Below, in pieces: positions 23,251 to 31,063 of a DNA stretch of 64,000 bases. Positions within the stretch are counted from its first letter, which is position 1. Each line of letters opens with the position of its first letter. Origin of the DNA: JAHBVY01 sp964415255 (GTDB lineage Bacteria > Myxococcota_A > Polyangia > Polyangiales > Polyangiaceae); NCBI GenBank assembly GCA_964415255.1, contig CAYQAC010000002.1, positions 39,115 to 103,114 of the forward strand, written 5' to 3'. Below the pieces are notes generated by a model. It was not told the origin of the DNA. It did not search any database and saw nothing but the letters and a program-made list of their open reading frames with translations. The translations under genes were made by a program, and so were the position numbers.

Positions 23251-24837
23251 CTACGGCAACTTGTAACGAACGCCGCTCGGCGTGTCCTCGAACTGCACCC
23301 CGAGCGCCTTGAGCCCATCGCGGATGGCGTCCGCCGTGGCGAAATCACGCGCCTTGCGCGCCGCGTGACGCGCCAGCGCCACCCGCTTCAAATCCTCCAC
23401 GCTGAGCGTCCCCGCACCGAGCAGCTCGAGCGCCACGGCGGGCGCTGGGGCGCTCCCTGCCTCTGCCTCCAGCTCCTCCTTCGCGATCACCCCGGATTGC
23501 CCCGCGCGCAGCACGCCGAGCACCGCGTCGCAAGCCGTGAGCGCCGCGTGCGCGCGCGTGGCCGCTTGGCCCGTGGGCTTCAGGCGGTTCACGTGCCCCA
23601 CGAAGTCGAACAGCTGCGCGAGCGCGGCCGAAGCGTTCAAGTCGTCATCCAGCGCCGCGCCGAAGCCCTCCTCAAGCGCCGCGGTGACGCGCTCCATCTC
23701 CGCAACCAGCGCGGGCGCCGCCGGCGCTGACTCGCCCTCCACCAGGAGATCGTGGCAGTTCTGGAGCCGCGCGATCGAGGCGCGCGCGGCGTCCAGCCCC
23801 TCCAGCGTGAAGTTCATGGGCTGGCGGTAGTGGTTCGCGAGCAACAGGTAGCGCACCTCGCGCGCGCTGTAGCCGCGCTCCGTGAGGTCCGCGAGGGTGT
23901 AGAGCGTGCCCTCGCTCTTGCTCATCTTGCGGCCGTTCACCAGCAGGTGGCGCGCATGCATCCAGTGGCGCGCGTACTCGGCGCCGGTCGCGCCCACCGC
24001 CTGCGCCACCTCACACTCATGATGCGGGAAGATGTTGTCCTCCCCCCCGGTGTGGATGTCGAACACCTCACCCAGGTAGCGCGAGCTCATGGCGGAGCAC
24101 TCGATGTGCCAGCCGGGGAAGCCCTCCCCGATGCGTGGGTCGAGCGCCGGCCGCTGCGCCGCTCCGGAGGAAGACAGGTACTCTGACCAAGTCGCGTCGC
24201 TGTGCGGATCCCACTGCATCAGGTGCCCCGCATCGGTTTTCCACAAGGCAAAATCTGCCGGGTGCCGCTTCAGCTGGTTCACCTCCACGCGCGCGCCGGC
24301 CTCCAAGTCCTCAACCACCTTACCGCTCAGCGCGCCGTAGGCTGGGAAGCTTGAGATGTCGTAGTAGACCTCGCCGCTATTCTCCGGGATGTAAGCGTGG
24401 CCGCGCTCCAAGAGCTACTGGATCTGCACCAGCATCTCCGCGATGTGCTCGGTGGCGCGGGGGTAGCGCTCGGCGTCCTTCACGCCCAGGGCCCTCCTAT
24501 CCGCGTGGAAACCATCTTCGAAGTGGCGCGCCACCTTGAACGGATCCCAGCCGAGCTCGCGCGCCGTCTTCTGGAGCTTGTCCTCCCCCCCCGCGTCGGC
24601 GCGGCTGTCCTCCGTCAGGTGACCCACGTCGGTGATGTTCATCACCTGGGTCACCTGGTAGCCGCGGTACTCGAAGTAGCGCCGCAGCAGGTCCGCAAAC
24701 AAGAACGAGCGGAAGTTGCCGATGTGCGCCGTCGAGTAGACGGTGGGCCCGCAGTTATAAATCGAGACGCGCGAAGGCTCAGCTGGAGTGAACTCAATCT
24801 GCTTTTTTAGCCGCGTGTCGTAGAGCAAGAAGGCCAT
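23251..24837 (-). pseudogene. cysS: Cysteinyl-tRNA synthetase interrupted by one in-frame TAG
   Basis: The two open frames (24837-24415 and 24414-23251) lie in the same frame and together encode a complete class I CysRS that would attach Cys to tRNA-Cys. The first 140 residues carry zinc ligand Cys29 in YNCGPTVYS and the HIGN signature; the second part carries Cys in HIECSAMS, His and Glu in FPHHECEV, and KMSKS in GRKMSKSEG, then the helical anticodon-binding region. A single TAG at 24417-24415 (CAG TAG CTC TTG) separates them, where homologues have a residue before LLERGHAY. One base change from CAG or GAG would explain it. CysRS is normally essential, so possibilities are sequencing error, suppression or readthrough, a split enzyme restarted at the TTG (24411), or a second copy elsewhere. 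I see no ribosome-binding site for a restart. Confidence 0.85.
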
Positions 24838-24849
24838 CTTCGCCGGCTT

Positions 24850-24904
24850 CTAGAGCGGCGATCCGTTCGCCGCAAGACGGCGCTGCTTCCGCTTGTGGCG
24901 CGTC
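24850..24904 (+). repeat. Structured repeat remnant D, hairpin deleted
   Basis: CTAGAGCGGCGATCCGTT matches the left end of full copies and GCTGCTTCCGCTT matches the right arm, but the central hairpin is missing. Its CTAGA end lies 13 bases before the cysS ATG on the other strand. Confidence 0.55.
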
Positions 24905-24909
24905 ATGTG

Positions 24910-24936
24910 GCGGTGCCGTCCAACCCCCCAAAAATG
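24910..24936 (-). repeat. T-run/G-run intergenic element, copy 6
   Basis: On the minus strand: TTTTTGGGGGGTTGG, then ACGGCACCGCC. It lies between the diguanylate cyclase gene and cysS, directly after repeat remnant D. Confidence 0.55.
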
Positions 24937-25033
24937 AAGAGGACGAGCAGGCTCTCCCACTGGCACTTCAGCGACCAGCGCCGCGCAGGAGGCGCAGGCG
25001 CTTGGCACTAATGGCCTAGGGGGTGTCGGAAGA

Positions 25034-27211
25034 TCAGGCGCTGGCGGCGAGGCCGAGCCGTGGTGACCACGCCGTCACCTGGTTACGGCCGCCATGCTTC
25101 GAGGCGTACAGCGCCTCGTCCGTGGCCTTGAACAGAGACTCCCAGTCCCGACCCGCGGCGGGGAAGGTGGCGACGCCGACCGAGCAAGTGCAGCGGAGGG
25201 ACTCGCCACCCGCGTGGAAGGTGGTCGCCTCCACCTCGGCGCGCACGCGCTCCGCCAACAGCAGCGCGCCCGCGCTGTCCGTCTCCTCGCACACCACCAC
25301 GAACTCCTCCCCACCGAAGCGACCCACCGCGTCCACGTCGCGCTTCTGCCGCCGCAAGATGGCGCCGAGCCCCTTGATCACGATGTCGCCCACGTCATGA
25401 CCGTAAGTGTCATTGACCTTCTTGAAGAAGTCCACGTCGCACACCAGCACGCTGAGCGGCTTGTCGAAGCGCGCCGCCTTGCGGACCATGTGGCGCGCGG
25501 TGTCAATCAGCGCGCGCTTGTTGAGCAGCCCGGTCATGCCGTCCGTGGTGGCCAGGTCCTCCAGGCGCTTGAGCATCCGCGCGTTAGCCAGGCTCACGGC
25601 GATGTGGCTCGCCAGCACCTCGAGCGTGGTGCGCGCGTCGTCTCGGAACGCGTTCGGCTGACGCGAGCCCAGCACCAAGGTGCCGAGCGCGCGGTCGTGC
25701 ACCAGCAGCGGCAACACGATGAGCGACGGCATCTCGGGCGGCGTGAGGTCAGGGCTGAACACCAACTGCCGCTTCGGGTCGTACTGACCGCGGTAGGGCA
25801 GCGGGTGGTGATTCTCGGTGACCATCCCCACGAGGCCCGCGTTGTGCCGGAAGCGCTGGCCGAGCAGCGCCTGCCCGCCCGCGCCGCTCACCGCGCAGAT
25901 CTCGTGCTCCCCCGTGCCACGATGGTGCAGCGTGACCGCCGCGAAATCGAAGCTCGCGAACTCACGCGCGCTCGAGACCCCGTGCTCGATCACCTGCGCC
26001 TCGGTGGTCGCCTGCGAGAGCAGCTCCGCCGCGCGGTAGAGCTTGCCCTGCTGCACCTTGGCGCGCTCGAGCTGGATGAATACTCGCTCATTTTGGATCG
26101 AGCGGTTGAAGAAGTGCGTCGCCTCGAGCAGCCAGCTCTCCTCCTCCTGCGTGAACGGCTGCTTCTCCGCGCGATCCACCACCAGCATCCCGCGCGGCTG
26201 CCCGTGCTCCAAGACGGGCACCGCCGCCGCCGCGCCGACCTGCGGCACGATCGCGTAGTAAGGCAGGTGACGCCCCGCCTTGGGCCCGCTCAAGCTGACC
26301 GGCGCGCCCCGACTGAAGGCCGCGGCGCACAGCCCCTCGCGCGCCGAGAACGGCCCTGGGTCGATGTTCTGGGCGGAGGTGGAGATCTCATGGATGCGGA
26401 GCTTCTCCCCCGAGGCATCCAGCCACAAAAGCGTCGCGGTGCGCGCGCGCAGTGAGCCGCGCAACAGCTCCAAGGCGAAGCTGAACACCTGATGGATCTC
26501 CTCCACCCCTGAGCGCACCAGGCGCTCCTCATCAGCCTCTGGCGCCCCGGGGCGGATTGAAGCGCGCTCCGACTTAGGATCCCGCGTGGAGCTCGGCGGC
26601 CCCAGCAGGCGGTAGGTGCGCGCCGCCTCCCGCACCTTGTCCAGCTCGGAGTCGATGTGGGCGCGCGACAAGCGCCGCACCCGAGAAATTTCCGCGCGGA
26701 AAACTACTGCGTTCACCGACGCGAACGCGAGGATCAGCGCGGCGTGCCCCCAGTGCCCCATGAGCGCCGGAGCGCCCTTCGTGATCGTCACCCAGGCTGC
26801 CTCGAGCCCCAGCGTGAACGCCACCACCAAGACGGCCGCGCGCGGCCGCGCGAAGGCCGCCGCCAGCATCATCAGCACGTAGACAGCTGGGTAGCTCGCC
26901 CCGCTGAGGTCCCCGTCCAGGTGCAGGATGACGCCGAAGGCCAGCACCACCAGGTGCGCGAACACCTCCACGTCCAGGCGCCACGCCTCCTCTAAAGTCA
27001 GCCTCCCGAACCTCCTCAGCACCCGCGCGCCGAGCGACGCGCCGAGCGCCGTGAGCCCCAACAGGAGCCACCCCCAACCGAGCGGCTCACCCGCGGCGCG
27101 GGAGGCTTCGCTGTAGAGCAGCGCCGCGCCAAACCCCACGCTCAAGAGGAGCCCCACGGAGCGAGCTAGAGCATGCTGTGCGGCCAACGCAGCCCGAACC
27201 AGAGGATCCAT
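25034..27211 (-). CDS. Membrane GAF-GGDEF diguanylate cyclase
   Basis: A 725-residue protein making the second messenger cyclic di-GMP from two GTP. The first 185 residues are hydrophobic, with about five or six membrane segments (VGLLLSVGFGAALLYS, LVVLAFGVILHLDG, AVLVVAFTLGLEAAW). Two GAF-like regions follow (about 230-385 and 395-540), suggesting small-ligand sensing. The C-terminal GGDEF domain (about 555-715) has active-site GRFGGEEFVVV and, five residues before it, the RxxD product-inhibition site (RDVD), so it is predicted active and feedback-controlled. No EAL or HD-GYP domain is attached. The gene stands alone upstream of cysS on the same strand, 196 bp apart. Confidence 0.92.
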   Translation of the reverse strand: MDPLVRAALAAQHALARSVGLLLSVGFGAALLYSEASRAAGEPLGWGWLLLGLTALGASLGARVLRRFGRLTLEEAWRLDVEVFAHLVVLAFGVILHLDGDLSGASYPAVYVLMMLAAAFARPRAAVLVVAFTLGLEAAWVTITKGAPALMGHWGHAALILAFASVNAVVFRAEISRVRRLSRAHIDSELDKVREAARTYRLLGPPSSTRDPKSERASIRPGAPEADEERLVRSGVEEIHQVFSFALELLRGSLRARTATLLWLDASGEKLRIHEISTSAQNIDPGPFSAREGLCAAAFSRGAPVSLSGPKAGRHLPYYAIVPQVGAAAAVPVLEHGQPRGMLVVDRAEKQPFTQEEESWLLEATHFFNRSIQNERVFIQLERAKVQQGKLYRAAELLSQATTEAQVIEHGVSSAREFASFDFAAVTLHHRGTGEHEICAVSGAGGQALLGQRFRHNAGLVGMVTENHHPLPYRGQYDPKRQLVFSPDLTPPEMPSLIVLPLLVHDRALGTLVLGSRQPNAFRDDARTTLEVLASHIAVSLANARMLKRLEDLATTDGMTGLLNKRALIDTARHMVRKAARFDKPLSVLVCDVDFFKKVNDTYGHDVGDIVIKGLGAILRRQKRDVDAVGRFGGEEFVVVCEETDSAGALLLAERVRAEVEATTFHAGGESLRCTCSVGVATFPAAGRDWESLFKATDEALYASKHGGRNQVTAWSPRLGLAASA

Positions 27212-27292
27212 AACGGTGTCCGGCGGCTATCAGAAGCGCCCTGGGCGGGCCCACTTTATGGCTCCTGTGCGCCCCCTCAGCTGGCGCAAGGT

Positions 27293-27330
27293 CTGGTTTT
27301 TTTGGGGGTTCGCTCACGCTGCGCGGCGCC
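27293..27330 (+). repeat. T-run/G-run intergenic element, copy 7
   Basis: GGTTTTTTTGGGGGTTCGCTC, followed by ACGCTGCGCGGCGCC, in the 240-bp gap upstream of the cyclase gene. A second weaker CAAAAACC/GCGCGCC stretch lies 60 bp further on. Confidence 0.5.
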
Positions 27331-27451
27331 CCAGCGCGCTCGGCCACGCCGCTGCCCACCGCGCGCGAGCGCCGCGCAGAGCCACACGCCACAAAAACCA
27401 AGCGGCGCGCCCGGAGTGAACTCCGAGCGCGCCGCGGCGGTGAACAGCGAC

Positions 27452-28132
27452 TCAGAACCAGCCGACGAGGCCAGCGTTCAAGCCGAAGTTCGTCGCGGTG
27501 AGGTCGGAGTCGGCGTCCCCCATCTCGGCGGTGCCCGTGAGACCGAAGTCGATGGTCGGCCCGATGGAGATCCCGAAGCCCTCGATCGGGGAGATCACGA
27601 ACAGGCCCTCGAGCCCAAGCCCGAGTCCAGACGTCTTGAGATCCGGCGCGTTGTCACCCACACCCTCGGTGGTGCTCGACCAGTAGGTGATCCCACCACG
27701 AGCCCACAGATCCACGCCGTCCGTCAGCGGGATCACGTAGCCCACGCGGGGGGCGATGGCGAACGCGGTGACCGCGGGATCGTCTTGCGACACCGTGGTT
27801 CCTCCCGTCTTCGATTCGGTCTTACCCGAGTGTGAAATGAAGCCGATCGAGCCGCCGATCGACACACCATCCGCCACGAAGTAGTCGAGCGCCAGGCGCG
27901 GGGTGGTGTAGGGCGTGGGGCCGCCGCCATTGAACAGCAGGCCGATGTCGGTGGCGCTCTGCGTGCTCTCGGCCCCACCATCCCCCTCCGTCTTCACGCT
28001 CCCGAAGTTCAGGCCAAACAGACGCTCGGCGCCGAGTGAGATCTGCCCTGGCTCCCCGAGCTCATCCGCCGCCGCGTTGAACGACACCAGGCCAGCTACC
28101 ACAAAACTCGACAAAAATAAGGCTTTTCGCAT
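27452..28132 (-). CDS. Secreted outer-membrane beta-barrel protein
   Basis: A 226-residue protein with a clear signal peptide (MRKALFLSSFVVAGLVSFNAAADE) and a GGAGG ribosome-binding site 11 bases before the ATG at 28132. The mature chain is made of alternating strands (PRLALDYFVADGVSIGGSIGFI, FAIAPRVGYVIPLTDGVDLWARGGITYW, LGLGLEGLFVI) and ends in NAGLVGWF with a C-terminal Phe, the usual signal for barrel assembly. It resembles the OmpA/OMP_b-brl type eight-stranded barrels, without a recognised ligand. Single gene, with a stem-loop upstream that probably ends the preceding lipoprotein transcript. Confidence 0.75.
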   Translation of the reverse strand: MRKALFLSSFVVAGLVSFNAAADELGEPGQISLGAERLFGLNFGSVKTEGDGGAESTQSATDIGLLFNGGGPTPYTTPRLALDYFVADGVSIGGSIGFISHSGKTESKTGGTTVSQDDPAVTAFAIAPRVGYVIPLTDGVDLWARGGITYWSSTTEGVGDNAPDLKTSGLGLGLEGLFVISPIEGFGISIGPTIDFGLTGTAEMGDADSDLTATNFGLNAGLVGWF

Positions 28133-28196
28133 TGTTCTGAGACCTCCCATGGCCCACGGGAGCACGCGTCAGGCGCCTCCTCGGAGCGATGCTACC

Positions 28197-28225
28197 GGAC
28201 CTACCGCGAAAATCGCGAGAGGTCC
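28197..28225 (-). terminator. Stem-loop between lipoprotein and barrel genes
   Basis: GGACCTACCGCGA pairs with TCGCGAGAGGTCC (11 of 13 pairs) around AAA, 17 bases after the stop codon of the lipoprotein gene at 28242. No T-run follows, but the position and strength suggest a terminator or 3-prime stabilising stem. Confidence 0.5.
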
Positions 28226-28241
28226 ACGAAACGTCAGACGC

Positions 28242-28976
28242 TCAGTGACCGAGCTGCTGCCCGATGCACTCGAGTGGCTCGCAGCTCTTACGCATGCAGC
28301 TCTCCACCGCCGTAGCCGCCGCGGGGGTCAGGCTCGCGAGCCCCTGCTCGCAGACCTCCTGGGTGAAGAAGCCGTCGCTGCTCGCCGCTGGGCAGGCGGT
28401 CATCAGCGCCTGACAGCGCTTCGTGTGCTCTGGGGTGCGGCACCCGTGCGCTAGCGCGCGCAGTGCGCACACCTTCACCTGCTCTGGATCACAGATGGCG
28501 GGGGTGCGGCTCTGGTCGATCAGGCACGTGACCATCTCCGCGGCGACCTTCGGCTTGAGCAGCTTGGTGAGCGGCTGACAGATCGCCTTGACGATGCCCA
28601 TGCCGACGCACATCTCGTCCGGCTCGCGGATCGCGTCGCAGCTCGGCACTTTCCCCACGGAATCATCACACTTGGCCGCGGCCGCTGGCGTCGCCGCCGC
28701 GTCAGGCTGCGTGGGCTCTGGCGCGCCGGCGTCGCTTGGCACCTCAGCTGGTGGCTGCTCCGGCATCGGTGGCGGCTCCGGCTCAGCGGCAGGCGGGACC
28801 TCTGGACCCTCAGGGGCCGCGTCGGGCGCGGCGTCAGCGGGCTCCGCGTCGGCGCCGGCGTCTGACACCTCGTCTTCCTTACCGCCGAGCGGCACGCTAG
28901 ACGGCAAGGTCGGGCCGCAAGCCACGAACCACCCCCCGAGCAACAGCCCGGCACTCAACAGCTGCGTCACTCGCAT
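28242..28976 (-). CDS. Lipoprotein with Asp/Ala/Pro-rich linker and Cys-rich domain
   Basis: A 244-residue predicted lipoprotein; the ATG at 28976 gives the signal MRVTQLLSAGLLLGGWFVACG with a lipobox. Residues about 35-105 are a flexible Ala/Asp/Glu/Pro linker. The remainder (about 105-244) holds ten or more Cys in helical context (CDSIRE-type spacing: PSCDAIREPDEMC, AICDPEQVKVCALRALAHGC, ACPAASSDG, ESCMRKSCEPLECIGQQ), probably disulphide-bonded. No known family is recognised, although Cys-rich lipoproteins of this kind are frequent in myxobacteria. The longer frame upstream is rejected because it runs through repeat-like sequence. Confidence 0.65.
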   Translation of the reverse strand: MRVTQLLSAGLLLGGWFVACGPTLPSSVPLGGKEDEVSDAGADAEPADAAPDAAPEGPEVPPAAEPEPPPMPEQPPAEVPSDAGAPEPTQPDAAATPAAAAKCDDSVGKVPSCDAIREPDEMCVGMGIVKAICQPLTKLLKPKVAAEMVTCLIDQSRTPAICDPEQVKVCALRALAHGCRTPEHTKRCQALMTACPAASSDGFFTQEVCEQGLASLTPAAATAVESCMRKSCEPLECIGQQLGH

Positions 28977-29008
28977 CGGCGAGCGGAGCCTAGCAGGCGC
29001 TACACGTT

Positions 29009-29040
29009 CCAGAGCGGCGATCCGTTCGCCGCCAAGCGGG
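29009..29040 (+). repeat. Structured repeat remnant E
   Basis: AGAGCGGCGATCCGTTCGCC is identical to remnant D at 24852-24871 and matches the left end of the full copies with two or three changes. Only the tip survives. Confidence 0.5.
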
Positions 29041-29069
29041 CCCGCGCGGCGACTCGCGCGGATGAGCCC

Positions 29070-29146
29070 AGCGCGGTGCCAAACCCCAAAACCCACGCCC
29101 TGTAGTGAGGCGTGGGCGGATGTTGGGGGGGTTGGCTCACGCTCAC
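29070..29146. repeat. Paired T-run/G-run elements forming a hairpin, copies 8 and 9
   Basis: An inverted pair: GCGCGGTGCCAAACCCC on the left and GGGGGGGTTGGCTC on the right, with CCCACGCC-CTGTAGTGA-GGCGTGGG between them as an inner stem. The whole could fold into one long hairpin. The right-hand tail GGCTCACGCTCACC matches copy 10. Confidence 0.55.
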
Positions 29147-29456
29147 CACCGCTGATTGGCGCTCGCTGGGTATGGCGTGTGGCTCCGGGCGATGAGCGCC
29201 TCGGGCCACCGATTTCAACGTCAGCGCAATTTTGCGCCCACACACCAGTTGCACGATTCGCACTTCACCGCGGAACTCCGCCAGGCCCCCGCTGACTAAG
29301 CCCCCCGCTGCCGACGTGAGGCGACTCACTCGGCGCCAAGGTGGCGCGCACCCGCGGGCTCCACCTGGGAGGCACTCAAGACCGTGGGGATCTCGTGCAC
29401 CGGGCGCCGCCCGCGCTGCAAGTTTCCGCACGGTAATAACGCTGAAAGGGCTCGCC

Positions 29457-30986
29457 ATGAACAACCTCCGTCACCTCTTCACGCAAGACACCACCACCCC
29501 TGACGGCGCGCCGGCTCACAGCCAGTTCGTCATGCTCAAGACGGCGCCGCCCGTCGATCAAGCGCTCGTGGAGCGCGCCGACGTGAGCGCCCTGGAGATC
29601 ACGATCGCGTGGGGGAACAACGTGCTGCACGTCGCGCACCTCACGCCGCCGCGCAGCTTCTACCTGGGGGAGACGGGGGGCGACTTCTTGGTGCCGCGCG
29701 AGGCGCTCGGGGCGGATCGTGTGCCGGTCATCGTGGTGCGAAACGGCGCGGCCTTCCTCGTGGTGCCGAGCGGCGCCGAGGGCAAGGTGGTGGACGCCTC
29801 TGGCTCCACGCCGCTCGACCTGCTGCCCTCTGAGCCGAGCGCGGAGCACGCTGGCGCGAGGGAGATCTTGCTGGCGTCTGGGCAGCGCGCGACGCTCGAG
29901 CTGGCGGGGCTGACCCTGCGGGTGGCCACGGTGCTCGCCGGGAAGGCAGCCCCCCGAACCTTGAGCGGGCGCGAGGGCCGCGCGGTGGGCGCCTACTTCG
30001 GGGTGAGCTTCTTGGTGCACGCGGCGTTCGTCGCGGCGATGGCGCACTTCGTCCCACCAGTGGGCCTGCTCGATGATGAGGGCTCGAAGCAAGAGCAGCT
30101 CTACCTGCTGCAGGCGTACCTCGCCACGGCGGCGGAGCGTGAGCAACAGCGTCAAGAGCAGCCCGAAGTGGATCAGGACGAGGCTGGCGCGCCGGAGCAG
30201 CAAGCAGGCGAGCGCGCGGCGGGCGACGAGGGCAAGATGGGCAAGGTCACGTCGAAGTCGGAGCAGGGTCGCTATGGCGTGAAGGGCCCACGCGACAACC
30301 CGGATCCGCACCTGGCGCGCACCCGCGAGTACGCCGCGAACTTCGGGATGGTCGGGCTGCTCGCCAGCGGCACCGGCGACCCCGACGCGCCCACCGCGGT
30401 GTTCGGGCGGGACAGCGCGCTCGGGCGCGATGACCTGAGCGCGGACGGGAACATGTGGGGCGGCAGCATCCACGAGGCGGGTGGCTCAGGAGGGCTCGGC
30501 CTGAGCGGCCTCGGTGAACAGGGCGGTGGCTTCGGCGCTGGCATCGGGCTGGGTGACGTCGGCGGCCTCGGCGGCCTGGTGGGGCGCTGCAATAGCGCCG
30601 ACTGCGCGGGGATGGGCAACAGCATCGGGAGGGGCACCAACGGCCACATCACGCGCGCGCCGCGGATCCGCCCGGAGGGCGTCACAGAGACGTCAGGTAG
30701 GCTGCCTGCAGAGACCATCCAGCGCGTCGTGCGCCAGAACTACGGTCAGTTCCGCATGTGCTACGAGAACGGCCTGCGCGCGAACCCCAACCTCGCTGGC
30801 CGCATCGCGGTGCGCTTCGTGATCTCGAGCGACGGCCGGGTGACCAACGCCGCCAACGGTGGCTCCGACTTGCCCGACTCCGGGGTGGTGAGCTGCGTGG
30901 TGCGAGGCTTCTACAGCCTGGGCTTCCCCTCGCCTGAGTCTGGCGTGGTGACGGTGGTGTACCCCATCCAGTTCAGCCCTGGCTGA
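29457..30986 (+). CDS. AgmX/PglI C-terminal-domain (TonB-like) protein
   Basis: A 509-residue envelope protein of the myxobacterial AgmX/PglI type. The N-terminal about 165 residues are soluble and unrecognised (possibly FHA-like: VPREALGADRVPVIVVRNG). One membrane segment lies near 185-205 (GAYFGVSFLVHAAFVAAMAHFV). A Glu/Gln-rich stretch and a Gly-rich stretch follow, then the C-terminal domain (about 405-509: IQRVVRQNYGQFRMCYENGLRANP to VVYPIQFSPG), which is found in gliding-motility and TonB-like proteins that span the periplasm. Start and GAAAGGG ribosome-binding site at 29445 agree. No ExbB/ExbD genes are adjacent. It may link an inner-membrane motor to outer-membrane cargo; this is from family knowledge. 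Confidence 0.82.
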   Translation: MNNLRHLFTQDTTTPDGAPAHSQFVMLKTAPPVDQALVERADVSALEITIAWGNNVLHVAHLTPPRSFYLGETGGDFLVPREALGADRVPVIVVRNGAAFLVVPSGAEGKVVDASGSTPLDLLPSEPSAEHAGAREILLASGQRATLELAGLTLRVATVLAGKAAPRTLSGREGRAVGAYFGVSFLVHAAFVAAMAHFVPPVGLLDDEGSKQEQLYLLQAYLATAAEREQQRQEQPEVDQDEAGAPEQQAGERAAGDEGKMGKVTSKSEQGRYGVKGPRDNPDPHLARTREYAANFGMVGLLASGTGDPDAPTAVFGRDSALGRDDLSADGNMWGGSIHEAGGSGGLGLSGLGEQGGGFGAGIGLGDVGGLGGLVGRCNSADCAGMGNSIGRGTNGHITRAPRIRPEGVTETSGRLPAETIQRVVRQNYGQFRMCYENGLRANPNLAGRIAVRFVISSDGRVTNAANGGSDLPDSGVVSCVVRGFYSLGFPSPESGVVTVVYPIQFSPG

Positions 30987-31050
30987 GCCAACACCCAGCG
31001 CGGCGCGGGCCGGGCCTCCATCGGGGGCTCGGCCTGACGTCTTTGGGGGC

Positions 31051-31056
31051 TATGCT
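31051..31056 (+). promoter_or_regulatory. -10 box of a leaderless kinase gene
   Basis: TATGCT lies seven bases before the ATG at 31064, with no Shine-Dalgarno sequence, so transcription would begin at about the start codon. No good -35 box is seen at the usual distance. Confidence 0.35.
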
Positions 31057-31063
31057 GCGCGCC

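Larger units (their letters stand above)
28977..29456. other. 480-bp divergent intergenic region carrying repeats
   Basis: Between the Cys-rich lipoprotein (minus) and the AgmX-like gene (plus). It holds a remnant of the structured repeat (29009-29040) and a pair of oppositely oriented G-run elements (29070-29146). The last 150 bases before 29457 are ordinary sequence, with a TAATAAC stretch and a GAAAGGG ribosome-binding site for the downstream gene. Reading frames that cross this region in both directions look like chance frames. Confidence 0.5.

Noticed and set aside
25094..26455. 453-residue frame opposite the diguanylate cyclase gene
   Set aside because: Lies entirely antisense to a gene with clear GAF and GGDEF motifs; His/Arg/Gln/Leu-rich composition is that of a shadow frame in GC-rich DNA.
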